Shown: piece by piece, positions 6,401 through 17,900 of the stretch | Layout: each line of letters starts with the position of its first letter | Position numbering within the stretch: position 1 is the stretch's first letter | From: W0P28-013 sp963593685 | GTDB taxonomy: Bacteria > Bacteroidota > Bacteroidia > Bacteroidales > Paludibacteraceae | Length of the DNA stretch: 26,553 bases | Assembly (NCBI GenBank): GCA_963593685.1 | Contig: CAVBBP010000039.1 | Coordinates: forward strand, 1 to 26,553 | Reading direction: 5' to 3' | The notes under the pieces: generated by a model | Told to the model about the DNA's origin: nothing | The model's input: only the letters and a program-made list of their open reading frames with translations | The model's database searches: none | Translations under genes and position numbers: made by a program

Positions 6401-8959
6401 ATGAATGTAGGATTTGACGGAACACTTCACCCGAACGGAAGCACGGCGCAATCGACATATTCGCCGGTTGACGAGAATATTGCACACAAGATTCGTCAAA
6501 CATCTCCCGATGTTAAGGGGTTGCTTGATTCTATTTCCGGCGTTGCCGCGATGATTGGGGAGTTTGAAGAGAAATCACGCGAACGAAACTACAACGTGGA
6601 TTCTCAAAAGCTACGGTTGGACTATGCGCAGGCGATGTCGGGCGAGATGAACGCTATGGCGATGAAGCAGTATGCGGACAAGGATGCGTTTATGCGCGAC
6701 TACGAGCAACGCGAAGCGAATGTCCGCGAGGGTGTTCTTTCGCGAGCGCGAGGGGATGGAGAAAATGCGGGATATTTCAGAAACTGGTCGCGCTACGGGA
6801 ATCTTGTCAGTCAAGACTTATCACTTCTCGGCGGGAAGTCTCGTCTTAATGCTCTTACCACCTACGGGAATCGTCAGCTCAACGACTACTACAAGGAAAT
6901 TGATTCGCAATACGAGCAAGCGAGCGTGCTCGGCGTGAACGGATTCCCGATTATTGACACGATGGTGGATAACGATGTTCGCATTCCGAAAGCGAACAAG
7001 GAGTTTGCGAAATCAAAGATGAAATCTACGCTTGTTGCGAAGACTTCGCGAGACAATCACGAACAGAATATGCGTTCGCAAGTGTTTAATGACAGGTTCA
7101 AGACAATCGTTATCCAAGACACAGCGGGAATGAAGCAGTCCGAATACAATGCGTATTTTGACAACTACTATCAAAACTTTTATAACGCCTATGAGCTTTC
7201 CGTAGCTGATAACGTAGCCCTTATTGAAGCGCAGAGGGACGCGGCTGTTAAGAATCTTAGCGGAGAGCAAAAGGAAATCGTTATCGCCGCGTATGATGAG
7301 CAAATCAAGGAATTTAAGAAAGCGGCGGAATTGGACAAGGCGAAGATTCGCGCGCAAGTGGAAAGTCTGCGCTCAACAGCCGAGAAAGAAGATTTGCGAG
7401 AATTTCGGCTATGGAAACACGAACCCGGTTCGGTTCAGCTTACACGTGCGGGTGCTTTGGTTTTCAAAGAGCTTTCAGACGAGAAAACGAAGTCCAAGGC
7501 GCAAACCGCAAAGGAAAAAAAGCCTGAGGAAGTTCTATCCGCTATTAAGGACTACTTTGGCGGGAACACGAATAGAGAGTTCACAAATGAAGAAGCGTTG
7601 GAGTTTGTGAATACTGCTGAAGCAGAGGGAGTAGATTTTGGGGCGAATCTCCAGCTGAAAGAAACAGAATCGTTCGTTATGGCGAACGGTATTCCGATGA
7701 TGATTCCCGACGGTGTTTCGTATGGAAGTCTAAGCGCGGAAGAACAGCAAAAAGTTTTGACGCACAGTATTAGTTCGTCTCTTTGCGAAGACCTTGCGAA
7801 GTGCGACCCGTCGAAAAACCTGTCTACGATTCAAGATATTTTGAAGAAAGGGCAAGAGTGGTTGACGCAAGAAGAATACGACAAGCTGAAAAATTTTGCG
7901 ATAGCTATTGTTATGAATGACTCTCCGACGAAGCCGAGCAAGGAAGCGATGGCTCAATACCAAGCGGATCTCGAGTCGTTTGCGATTTCTACTGTCGGCG
8001 TGAAGAAGAAAGAGGAGTTGCGCGAATATCCCGAAGCGTCGAGGTATTTAGCGGAAGCAAAGGCAATTATGGCGGCTATTCCCAACGATGGTGCCGCACA
8101 GATGTTTTTGACCAATTTCAAGATTGAGTTTGCGAAGATTCAAAAGCAGGAAGCGAGCGAGATTGGATTTAGGAACAGTTATAATCGTTTGTCGAACAGG
8201 GAGACATACAAGGACATCCACCGTGTCGGCGTTCCGAAGAACGAAGCCTTGCCGAAGCCGGCGGGCGAAACGAACGAATACAGTGATCCCTATTTAGAAC
8301 GGTGGAAAGAAAATATTAAAAACTGGAAAGAATATGAATCTTACAAAGCCGCAGATACACCAGAAGAAGAAAAAAAGCGCTTGGATAAGCGTGCGGAAGA
8401 AGAACGTTTATATGCAGAACTTCACGCGCTTGAACTTGGAAAAACAGAAGCCGAGGCACGTTTAGCGGGTGCAAAAGCATATGAGAATTTTTGGGAAGAT
8501 CTTGCACAACAACACGGTCTTGTTGTCGCGAATGGTGTTCATCGTGGATATCAAGGATATCGTTATGAAAACGCTGTTTTGTCCAACCTTGACAAACTCG
8601 TAGAAACAGGGAGGGAGTGGAGGAAAGATGTTGCAGACAAAGAAAAAGAAATTGAAGAAGAAGAGAAAGCAAGGATTCCGATTTATAAAAAACTTAAAGA
8701 GCTTGGGCTTCCGCTTGTTCGTAAAGAATATAATTCTTGGCTTGGAATTGGTGGATACCCGATAAACGACACTGATGAAATAGAGCTTGGAATGGACAAT
8801 CGTAGGGCATCAGACCGCTTTGTTACAAAAGAAGAGGGCGAAGAAATTCTGCGACAATACGAATATTACACGAGCCGTGTTAATAAAAGAAAAGAATCTT
8901 CTGCGAAACGTGCAGAAGAAATAAGGGAGCGTCTAAAACAACTCGAAAAATCGAACTGA
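6401..8959 (+). CDS. Internal virion protein, T7 gp15-like (852 aa)
   Basis: The start has AGAGGA eight to ten bases upstream. The protein is almost entirely polar alpha-helix with long coiled-coil stretches (for example residues about 290-330 and 640-680). It has no signal peptide or membrane segment, and is close in size to the 747-residue T7 gp15. It sits between the gp14-like gene and the giant ejection-type gene, the canonical order of podovirus core proteins. From about 8290 to the end (residues about 630-852) the DNA is visibly more A/T-rich and the protein more Lys/Glu-rich (EEEKKRLDKRAEEERLYAELHALE) than the first two thirds. That suggests this C-terminal part was exchanged or acquired later. 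Assignment is by context and architecture; direct sequence similarity to gp15 is not obvious. Confidence 0.6.
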   Translation: MNVGFDGTLHPNGSTAQSTYSPVDENIAHKIRQTSPDVKGLLDSISGVAAMIGEFEEKSRERNYNVDSQKLRLDYAQAMSGEMNAMAMKQYADKDAFMRDYEQREANVREGVLSRARGDGENAGYFRNWSRYGNLVSQDLSLLGGKSRLNALTTYGNRQLNDYYKEIDSQYEQASVLGVNGFPIIDTMVDNDVRIPKANKEFAKSKMKSTLVAKTSRDNHEQNMRSQVFNDRFKTIVIQDTAGMKQSEYNAYFDNYYQNFYNAYELSVADNVALIEAQRDAAVKNLSGEQKEIVIAAYDEQIKEFKKAAELDKAKIRAQVESLRSTAEKEDLREFRLWKHEPGSVQLTRAGALVFKELSDEKTKSKAQTAKEKKPEEVLSAIKDYFGGNTNREFTNEEALEFVNTAEAEGVDFGANLQLKETESFVMANGIPMMIPDGVSYGSLSAEEQQKVLTHSISSSLCEDLAKCDPSKNLSTIQDILKKGQEWLTQEEYDKLKNFAIAIVMNDSPTKPSKEAMAQYQADLESFAISTVGVKKKEELREYPEASRYLAEAKAIMAAIPNDGAAQMFLTNFKIEFAKIQKQEASEIGFRNSYNRLSNRETYKDIHRVGVPKNEALPKPAGETNEYSDPYLERWKENIKNWKEYESYKAADTPEEEKKRLDKRAEEERLYAELHALELGKTEAEARLAGAKAYENFWEDLAQQHGLVVANGVHRGYQGYRYENAVLSNLDKLVETGREWRKDVADKEKEIEEEEKARIPIYKKLKELGLPLVRKEYNSWLGIGGYPINDTDEIELGMDNRRASDRFVTKEEGEEILRQYEYYTSRVNKRKESSAKRAEEIRERLKQLEKSN

Positions 8960-8971
8960 CGGGATAATTTT

Positions 8972-11900
8972 ATGGCAACGGGAACGGAGCGCGAAATATC
9001 TACACAGGAAGCTACGGAAGCCTATTCGGAGAATCCGGGTAGCTTGCAAGAGAACAAGACGGGCAAGCCGTCGATGGATTCTTTTGAGCAGACTTCAAGT
9101 CAGCAGGATGGCGGCGGTAGTGGCTACACAATCGGCGGTGATGAGCTGAACGAGATTACTACAAATTCGTCCAACGGAGCGGAAGTGCCTACGCTTGGCG
9201 ATATTGCCGCTTCTGAATGGCAAGCGGGGCGCGACGCGGAAGCGCAAGAAAAACTCAATGCGCAGGTTAGCTATGCGCTCGGCGAGGTTGAGCGAGAGAA
9301 AAAGGCTCGCGAGGAGATGATTAAGCGCGAACGAATGTCGGAGGTGTTTTCAAACTTTATCGGCACGGATAAAGAAGCTTGGGAAGATGCGGATATGTCC
9401 GAAGACACGGCGAACCTTATTGTCGGTATGTGGGCGGGTATTCGCGGAATGGGGGTTAAATATGATGACCCGGAATGGATGGAAGCGAATTTCGGAGTTA
9501 AAGACAAAAAGGAAGCGGCGCGGTTGATTGCCGTTCAGCAAGCTGACTTGGGCAGACAGTCGGTGCTTTCCGAATCGAAGCTTAGCCGTATTCCGCGAAA
9601 CGATGAAGAAGCAAAGGAACGTGTAGAAGCGGCGAACAAGATTACGGGGGAATCCCGTGCGTTCTATACGGAAGAAGAATACAAGCATATCGGCAAGCTT
9701 GCGGACAATCGTAGGAAGCTTGCGAGTGCGGTTGCTTCCGGAATGAGCGATGAAGCGATTGCGGCGGCTTCCGTATTGTCGTTGGACAGTTTAAGCACGA
9801 GTCAACGCGAGGTGGTGCTTGCTCGGCTTCGTCCGAATGAGCAACGCGACGCGGTAACGTTAGCGCAAGCGATGCGAGCGCAGACGGACAATCTTTATGC
9901 GTGGGATGTTTTAAGAGAGTTCGGAAACGGGCTTTATTCTGCGGGTCGCTCGATTGGGAATATGGCAGAACTTCTTTCACAGGATTCCGAAGCGCGAGAT
10001 GCGTATATGTATGGAACGCAATACGCGCTTATGAACGGAGCAAGACCGGGCGAAGAATATGAGTTTTTGAAAAATCTTTCGGATGAGGAGCTTCGCAAAA
10101 TTCGCGGATTTACTACGCGCAAACATTTTTTTGCGAAATTTGAAGACGGATTCGACGTTGTGCGCGAATCACTTGCGAGCACGTATGCGCAAGATCTCGG
10201 AGAAAGCAATTACGGCGAAAGCGAGGGTGTATGGGGCTTCATAAGGGAAAATTCTTTGAAAGCTACACGAAGCGTCGGAGAAATGGCACCGACAATTGCT
10301 CTTACTCTTTTGGCAGATGCGGCGGCGGCGGCTACGGGAGGTGCGGCGGCTCCGGCGGCTATTGCGGTTAATGCGGCGGTTTGGGGGATGCGAGGTGCGA
10401 GTGTGGCGATGTTGTGGTCGCAAGGCGTGTCTGAATTTTATACGCAAGCGAACCGCGAGGGTTGGAGAACAGACACGGGGGATATGAAAGCGGCGGCGGT
10501 GGCTTATGGTTGTTGGTTTGCCGCGCTTAACAAGCTTGAAATCTCTGCGCTTGTTTCTCGCGGTGGGCGTGCGGTTGTCGGTAAGACATTCGGTGGGCTG
10601 ACGCTTGCTCAAAAGCTTGCGCTCTCGAATGCGAAATCTGCGAGTGCGCGATTTGCGGTTGGAATTACTCGCGGTGTTCCGGGCTTTCTTGGTGCGAGTG
10701 CGTTTGAGGGTATCGAGGAGGGATTGGAAGCTCTCGGTATGGGTATTGCGGCGAATGCGCTCAATCCTACCGACGAACACGGGAACGAGCTTTATTCCGG
10801 CGACAGGCTTGTTAGTGATATTTGGGAAAACACGGTTGAGGGTTGGAAAGTTGCGCCGTTTATGATTCTCCCGATGAATGCCGTAGGCTATACGAACTCG
10901 ATGACTCACCGAAATCTTGTGGGTAAAGACGGCAAGAAATACAGTCTTTTGAATGCGGAGCGCGAGATTATTGCGCGTCGTGCGTATGCGGAATCGCTTG
11001 TCGAGCTTCGCGGGAAAGAGCTTTCTTTGTCTGACCTTTTGAATGTTCCTGCTGAGGAATCGGAGCGAAAGAAATACTATGAGGAAAAGGGATTCAGCAA
11101 GAAGCAGATTGCGGCGATTGAGCGTGCTTCGGAGTTTCAAGAAATTTTGAATAGAGAAGCATCCGAGAGCAGTGCGCAAGATGCGGCGATGGATGAGGAA
11201 ACTGCGGCACGAATTGACGCGGCGGAAGAAGAAACGTTCGGGGATTCGCAAGACGGGAATGCCAAACCCAAGCCGAGAAAGATTATCGGCGAACACGCAA
11301 TCTACGATGAGGATGTTGTTCCCGAGGTTGAGCCGGAGACTACTCCCGAAAAAGAAGCGAATGTTGTTCCCGAGGAAGAAAACGGCGAGCAACCCGTCGA
11401 GCCTAAGAAGCCGTCCGTGTTGTTTGAGGAAGTGAGTGCGAGAAACACTCACAGAATCGGCGTTTTGCGAGGGAGTGCGTTTTCAATCGATGGCGAATTG
11501 GAGTTTGCGCAAAAAGCCTACGAAGAATTTGCAAAAATCAGCGAGGAAGCGAAAAAGAACGGCAAGCCCGAGCCGAATTTCGTAGAATTTTTCGAGAATA
11601 AGCTCGAAGAGCTTACCGTTCGCGATAAAGACGGAGCGATTGACAGCATTAACGGAAATCTTTCACCCGAGGTTATTCAAACGCTTGCGAATGCGATTGA
11701 TTACGAATCGCGAGGTGGGCGGCGCGGGTCGCTGAACGCGGTTCTCAGCGCGTATCTTGATGAAGCGAATAATGATTCGTTGGATATTTCTCGCGGCAAG
11801 GAAGAGCTTGTTCGCGATGCGTGGCAAACGGCGTTCGGCGGTCGTTTTGAAGAAGAAGCGTCAACGGAGCAATCAAACACGCAAGGACGAGCCGTTGCCG

Positions 11901-14900
11901 ACGAGGAAACGGCGCAAGGGGGCGAGGAAGCCGCGAATCCGAGTCAACAGTCGGGCGAGCAACGAGAAGCCGAAAAAACGCCAAAATCGGACACGTGGGA
12001 AGCGATGACTCCGAGTGTTGACAAACCTATCGTTGTCAAAGGGCATTACCAAGTTGTTGATTTGAGCGAGCTTAAATTCGTTGATGTGAACGACAAGGCA
12101 CAGCAGGACGAGCAGGAACGCAACCGTTCGGGTCGCAGAACGCTTGTCCAAGTTGCGCAAATGCTTTCTGCGTTTGTCAGTGAGCGTCTTACGGATGACA
12201 AGCATACGGACAGAGGTGCGCCTATTTACCGCGTTCTTGAAGACGGGACTCTCCGTTCGGTTTCGGGCGAGGGGCGTTCTCGGCTTTTACGCGAAGTTTA
12301 TGACAGCAAGGGTGAAGCGGCGAAGCTTTATCGCGAGCAGGTAGAAAAATTTGCGGCTGAGCACGGGATTAAGATTCCCGAGGGGGTGAAAAATCCTGTT
12401 CTTTTGCGCATTGCCGATGATACGGGCGGGCTTTCGTGGGCGGAGCTTGCGAAAGCTTCTAACGCCGATATGAAGAGCGCGTATTCGGAGGTTGAAGAAG
12501 CGCACGCTGATGCTCGCGAGCTTCCTAAGATTATTCATCTTTTGAACTCTCGCTCGGGTGAAAACATTCTTGAAGATGTTGATTTTTGCTTGGCGTTTGC
12601 GGAGATTGTCGGCGCGGGAACGAAATACACGCAAGACAGGAAGCAAGGATTTAAGGAAACGCTCGGATCGCGTATTGAAAATGCGCTTGTTGCGTTTATT
12701 CTCAATGACCGAGAAACTGCGACGGAGCTGTTTGATTCTCCGTTGTCGTTCGGTAGCGTGTTAAACACGTTGCGCAAGGTTTCGGTTGACTTGGTTCGGC
12801 TGAAAGATAATGAGAAATACAATATTTCCGGCGAGATTTCTACGGCTCTTAAAGCGGCGGTTTATGCGCGAAATCAAAAGTCGTTGGGAAGCAAGCTTAC
12901 ACCTACTCAATTGATTGAGCAGTTCTTTATGCAAGAAACGCTCGGCTTTGAAAAGAGTCCGAAAGCCGGCGTTGATGTTAAGGTTGCGGAGCGGCTTGCG
13001 AATCTGATGGTTGACAAGAAGCGTTCGTTGCTCGGCAAGGCTCTTATCGGCTATGTTGCGGAGGTTGAGCGCGAGAACGGCATTGACGGCAGTGCGCAAT
13101 CGCTTTTTGGAGAAGCGGGCAATATTTCTAAGGCTGAAATGCTTTCTCGCGGTGAACGCGAGCAAGCGAAAGTTGTCAATGACGGCGATGTTTTGTTCCA
13201 ACGTGAGGAAAGCTCTCGCGGAAGCAAGGAAGCGCAGAGAGAAGCGGCGGAGATTGAGCGCAAGGCGAAAGAAAACGGCACGTGGATGAAAGCTCCGAAC
13301 GGGAAGCCGACGAAGCTTTCGGAAAAGCAGTGGGTGCAGGTGCGCACGAAAGCGTTCAAGAAGTGGTTCGGAGACTGGGAGCACGACGCGGAGAACGCGA
13401 GCAAGGTCGTCGATGAGAACGGCGAACCGTTGGTGGTGTATCACGGGACGAATTGGAAAGCTCTTAAAGAAAAGACAGGCGATGCGGCTTTCAAAAACTC
13501 TTTTGTCAAAAACACTTCCGAGGGGGCAGGATTTTATTTCACGAAAGACAAAAGTCTTGCAAGCGGATACGGCGAACCTGTCGCGTGTTTCTTGAATTTG
13601 AAGAATCCGAAATCTGCGAAAGGCGATTTGCTGTTGGTTTCGGAAGAAGAAATTAAAAGCGGGAAAGTCAAAAATGTTGTCGAAGAAAACAAGGCTCGAA
13701 TAGTTAAGGCGGTTCGCAATTGGAAGCGCGAAATGGAGTCTAAGGGTTGGGAGTTCTACGATGAAATTGATTCTGACTTGCTAAACGGACTGAACGGAGG
13801 GACGGTTGAGCGAGTGCTTGACAACCTTTTGTCCACTGACGGATTTATTAAACAGGAAGAATACGATTCTGACAAGTTTGCCGCAGATGTGCGTTCCGTT
13901 GCGTCAAAGGTATTCGGGATTGACGGATATGTTTCTGAAAAATACGGAGACGGTGCGGGTGTGTATGTTGCGTTCCGTTCCGAGCAAATCAAATCTGCGA
14001 CGGATAACACGGGCGCGTTTGACGCGAGCAATCCGGATATTCGGTTTTCTGCGGGTGAGGAAGCGCAGAAAGTGAATGCGGGCGATTGGCGTTCGCTTTT
14101 GGATGTGTTTAAGAGTTGGCTTCCCGGGGTAAAGGTTCGTGTTGTCGATGATGTCGAAGCGGAGCTGAAAGGTGCGCAGGAGCGAAAGACGGCTGGGCTT
14201 TCTGAGGAGCAAAAGAAAGAAGCGAGCCGTTGGCGAAATTCAAGATTTCAGATTGTAAATGTTTATCACGGGAGTCCGCACCGTTTCACGGAAGAGCCGA
14301 ATGCGCCGATTGGTCGTTTTCGCGATGACAAGATGGGAACAGGCGAGGGGGCGCAGTCTTTCGGTTGGGGGCACTATCTTACTGCGAAATATGGTATTGC
14401 AAAAGGATATGCACAACGTTTGGCGCGTCGTAGTAAAAACCTTTCTGTATCCGAAATGCTTGAAATTCCAGCCGTTTCGCGCATTAATTCTGTGGTGAAG
14501 GGAAAAATTGACGAAGTTGTCGATAGGCTTTCAAGAGACGGTGTTTATGAGCGCGAAGAATTGGAAAAAGCGGCTGATCATTTGTTGAGCGAGTTTCATA
14601 TGTTTTTACGTAGCTCGGAATCTGCAAATGTGTATAACAATAGGATTTCATCGTGGATTTCAAGAGAATTAGCCGAAGCGAAAGAACGCGCGGAAAAATA
14701 CAAGGCTGAGTTAGATGACGCTAAAAAAGATATAGTAGAAGCTGAGGAGTTTATTGCAAAACATAAATCGGATTTGAGATTTGCAAAAGCTGTGCGCAAT
14801 AAAGAATCGAGCCTTGAATTGATAAAAGAAATAATTCCGGACTATTCTAAGAAGTTTAAGCTTGCTTACGATTACGAAAAATATTTTGAGGGCATGGAAA

Positions 14901-17900
14901 GGATTCTAAAAGATGCCCTTGATGGTGCGTTGGTATCGGAAGAGTTTGCGACTGCATCGAGGAGTCTCGACGAGCTTAGAAATATTTACACAGTCGAATT
15001 TGATGATTCCAAGCTGCTTGACTGGAAGTCTGGTATACCGAAAGACGTGTTTGAGTCGTTTTTGAGTGAGCTTCGGAGTGTGGGTGAGGAGAAGTTGGCG
15101 AGAGACGTTGAGGAGAAGATTATACCAGAAAAGACTCCGCTTTCTGAGCTTCACGATATGGTTCCCAACGCCAAGAAGGTTGTCGTGAGTAAGGCGTTGT
15201 GGCGAACTGGTGTTGTCGGGCATAGGTTTCCTGCTCAAAGCTTTGGGAGCGGTGATTATTCCAAGGGAACGAATTACGTGATTTACAGCGGAGACGACCT
15301 CAAAATCGTTGACGCGAAGCGTTGGATGAAAACAGACGAGAATAGCAAGGTGTTAGGTTGGTATGACTCTAACAATCGCGAGGTTGTTGTTGGAAAGGGT
15401 GCGAATGCAGGAACGATTATTCACGAATTGGGTTGGCACGCTACGTTTGATTGGGCGCGGGAAAACTCTCCCGAGCTTTATCAAAAGATGAAAGACTACG
15501 CCGAATCTGCTCCCGAGGAAGTGAAAGCGCGTGTGCGTGAGCTTTACGGCGAAGATTTATCTGCCGAGGTGTTTATGGACGAAGTCGGTGCTATGCTTTT
15601 CACGCAAGAGCACGCGGGGAAGCTCGACGAGGTTCTTAAAACGAAAGAAGCTAAAACGTGGTGGGCGAAAGTTAAGCGGTTGTTCTCGCGTATTTGGAAG
15701 TCGATGATTTCTGCGATTGGCGGAAATAACGTCGATATAAATGCGTTGGCGAAAATGACACCGCAGAAAGCGATGAATGCGCTTGCCGAAGCTTTTGTTG
15801 ACGGGAAAACGCTCGGCAACGTAGGCAATACCAAGCTTTCTCACTCTGCCGAATTGCTTTATCAGCGTGCGGCAAGAGAGCAAGAAGCGCGTGGGCGCGA
15901 GCAGGAAGCTCGAAATAATGCTCGGCGCGAGCTTACTCCGGGACAGCAAGCTCGAAAGAACCTTGCCGAACGTGCGCGTAAGCGTTGGCAACGAGCGGGG
16001 GCTAAAACGGGCTATGCGGGTGTCGTTGAGCACGGAGCGGAGGTTTTGCTTGCGGCTATGTTGAAGCACGGCACGAAGATAAATAACTGGAAAGACGATG
16101 CTCCCGATGCGGCGATGGATTATGCAAAACGTCTGTTCCCGTGGGAAGAAGAGCCTGTGCTAAAAGATATGATTGATGTAGCACGGCAAGCGGCGAATGA
16201 GCTTTCTTCTGCGCGTTCTGACATTACACGGCAAATTGTCGGTTCTACGGTTGATATTTGGCGAAAGATTCGCGAAAGCACGAAAGACGCGAGTATTTCG
16301 GAAGCGCGAAGCTTTATTATGAAGCAGTTGCACGCTTACGAGCGGGCGAATTATTCGCCGCGAGATTTTGCACGAGCGGAGCGTTTTATGGAGCGTCGCC
16401 GGGTGCTTGCACAGCAGGGCAGACTGAATAACGGTGCGTTGCAGATGTCGAATGAGGAATTGGCGAATCTCGGCGTTCCTAAGTTTGAAGATTTTAAGCC
16501 GTCATCTGATACGGAAACGTGGGTTGACAGAATTGTCTCGGCAGTTGAGGGCAAGCACGGAGACAACGAGCCTATGTTGCTCGGCGTTTTGAGAAAAACG
16601 CTCTACGGCAAGCTCCGCGATTCTGCTCGGCGTATTCATAATTCTACTGCGGCGGTTCGCGCTATGCGGATTTTGGACGATATGCTCGCTCGCGGGAATA
16701 CGAAAGAGCAAATCATAAAGATGGCGAAAGAAGCAGAAGAAGTTATTCGCGCGGGAGCGAGCAAGCAATCAGCGTGGCAGTTGCGCGAAAAAATCTTGCG
16801 AATGACTGAACCGTTTGCGCGGTTCTCTCCGAAAAAGGTTGAGAAAGACAGAATCACGGCAGGGCTTACGGAAATGTTCTTTTACTATTTCCGCAACGCT
16901 ACGTTTATGCCGGCAACGGAAATCGATGCGCGGATTAAAGAGCTTAACGGCTTGATTGAATCTAAGCCGGGAATTGATGGGGGAGATACGTTTATCCTCG
17001 GTGAGGGCGATAGAAAAATGCTCGCTCTTGTGCAGGAACGGGCGGCTCTTACCGTTGCGCTCAAATATCGTGAGGGCGTGGACGCGAAAGACGCAGAAAT
17101 TCTTTCGGGCGTTCTCGCTATTCTCGAAGAACGGCGCACGGCGGGCGATAGAAACTTTGTATCCCGTCTTGAAAAAGCGGAGGAAGATGCGAAGAAGATT
17201 GCAGACACGATTGCGGAAGCAATTGTGATGGGCAAGAAGAATCGGTCGGGAGAAGATACAGGCTCGATCAAAAATGCCATTGGAGGAGCTTTCACGGGTG
17301 CGCTTTCGTTGAAGCAACAGCTTTTGGACGCAATTCGCCATTGTCCCGTTGGCAAGGTTCGCGACAACGCTATTGCGATGATTGAAAGGTTGGACAAGCA
17401 AATCGCCGATGCGGATTTGAAGAAATCGGAGATTGAGCAGAGAAATCACGAATGGTTCTGCGCAAAAATCTGCGAAATTTTCGGTGATGGGAAAAAGGTT
17501 CTGAAAAGTGCTAAGGCGCGAGCAAGTGAAGCTTCACGGATTATCGCAAAACTTGCTACTCCGAATAATGAATACAAGGAATTTTCGGCATCCGGAGATG
17601 TTGCACTCTCTTATGCGCAGGTGCTTCAAATTTATTCGTCGGTTCGGCAGGAAGATGTGCAGATTTCGTTTAAGGGGCTAACTCCGGAAGAAATCGACGC
17701 TCTTCCGGAGTCTGCGAAAGCTCTCTATCGCCGGATAAAGCAAATTCCTAAGCTTAAAAAGGCTATCGGGGAAGCGGGTATTCGTTTCCTCGATGAATGC
17801 GGAGATAAGTTTATGCAGGAAGCCGTCGATATTGACCGCGTTGCGTTTGATATTGCGGGCGTTCCGCTCACTATCAGAAACAAAGACTACTTCCCGATTG

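Noticed and set aside
10169..11452. Long antisense frame (427 codons) within the giant gene
   Set aside because: Arg/Phe/Asn-rich translation typical of the shadow of a high-scoring coding frame. The sense frame continues uninterrupted with recognisable domains on both sides.
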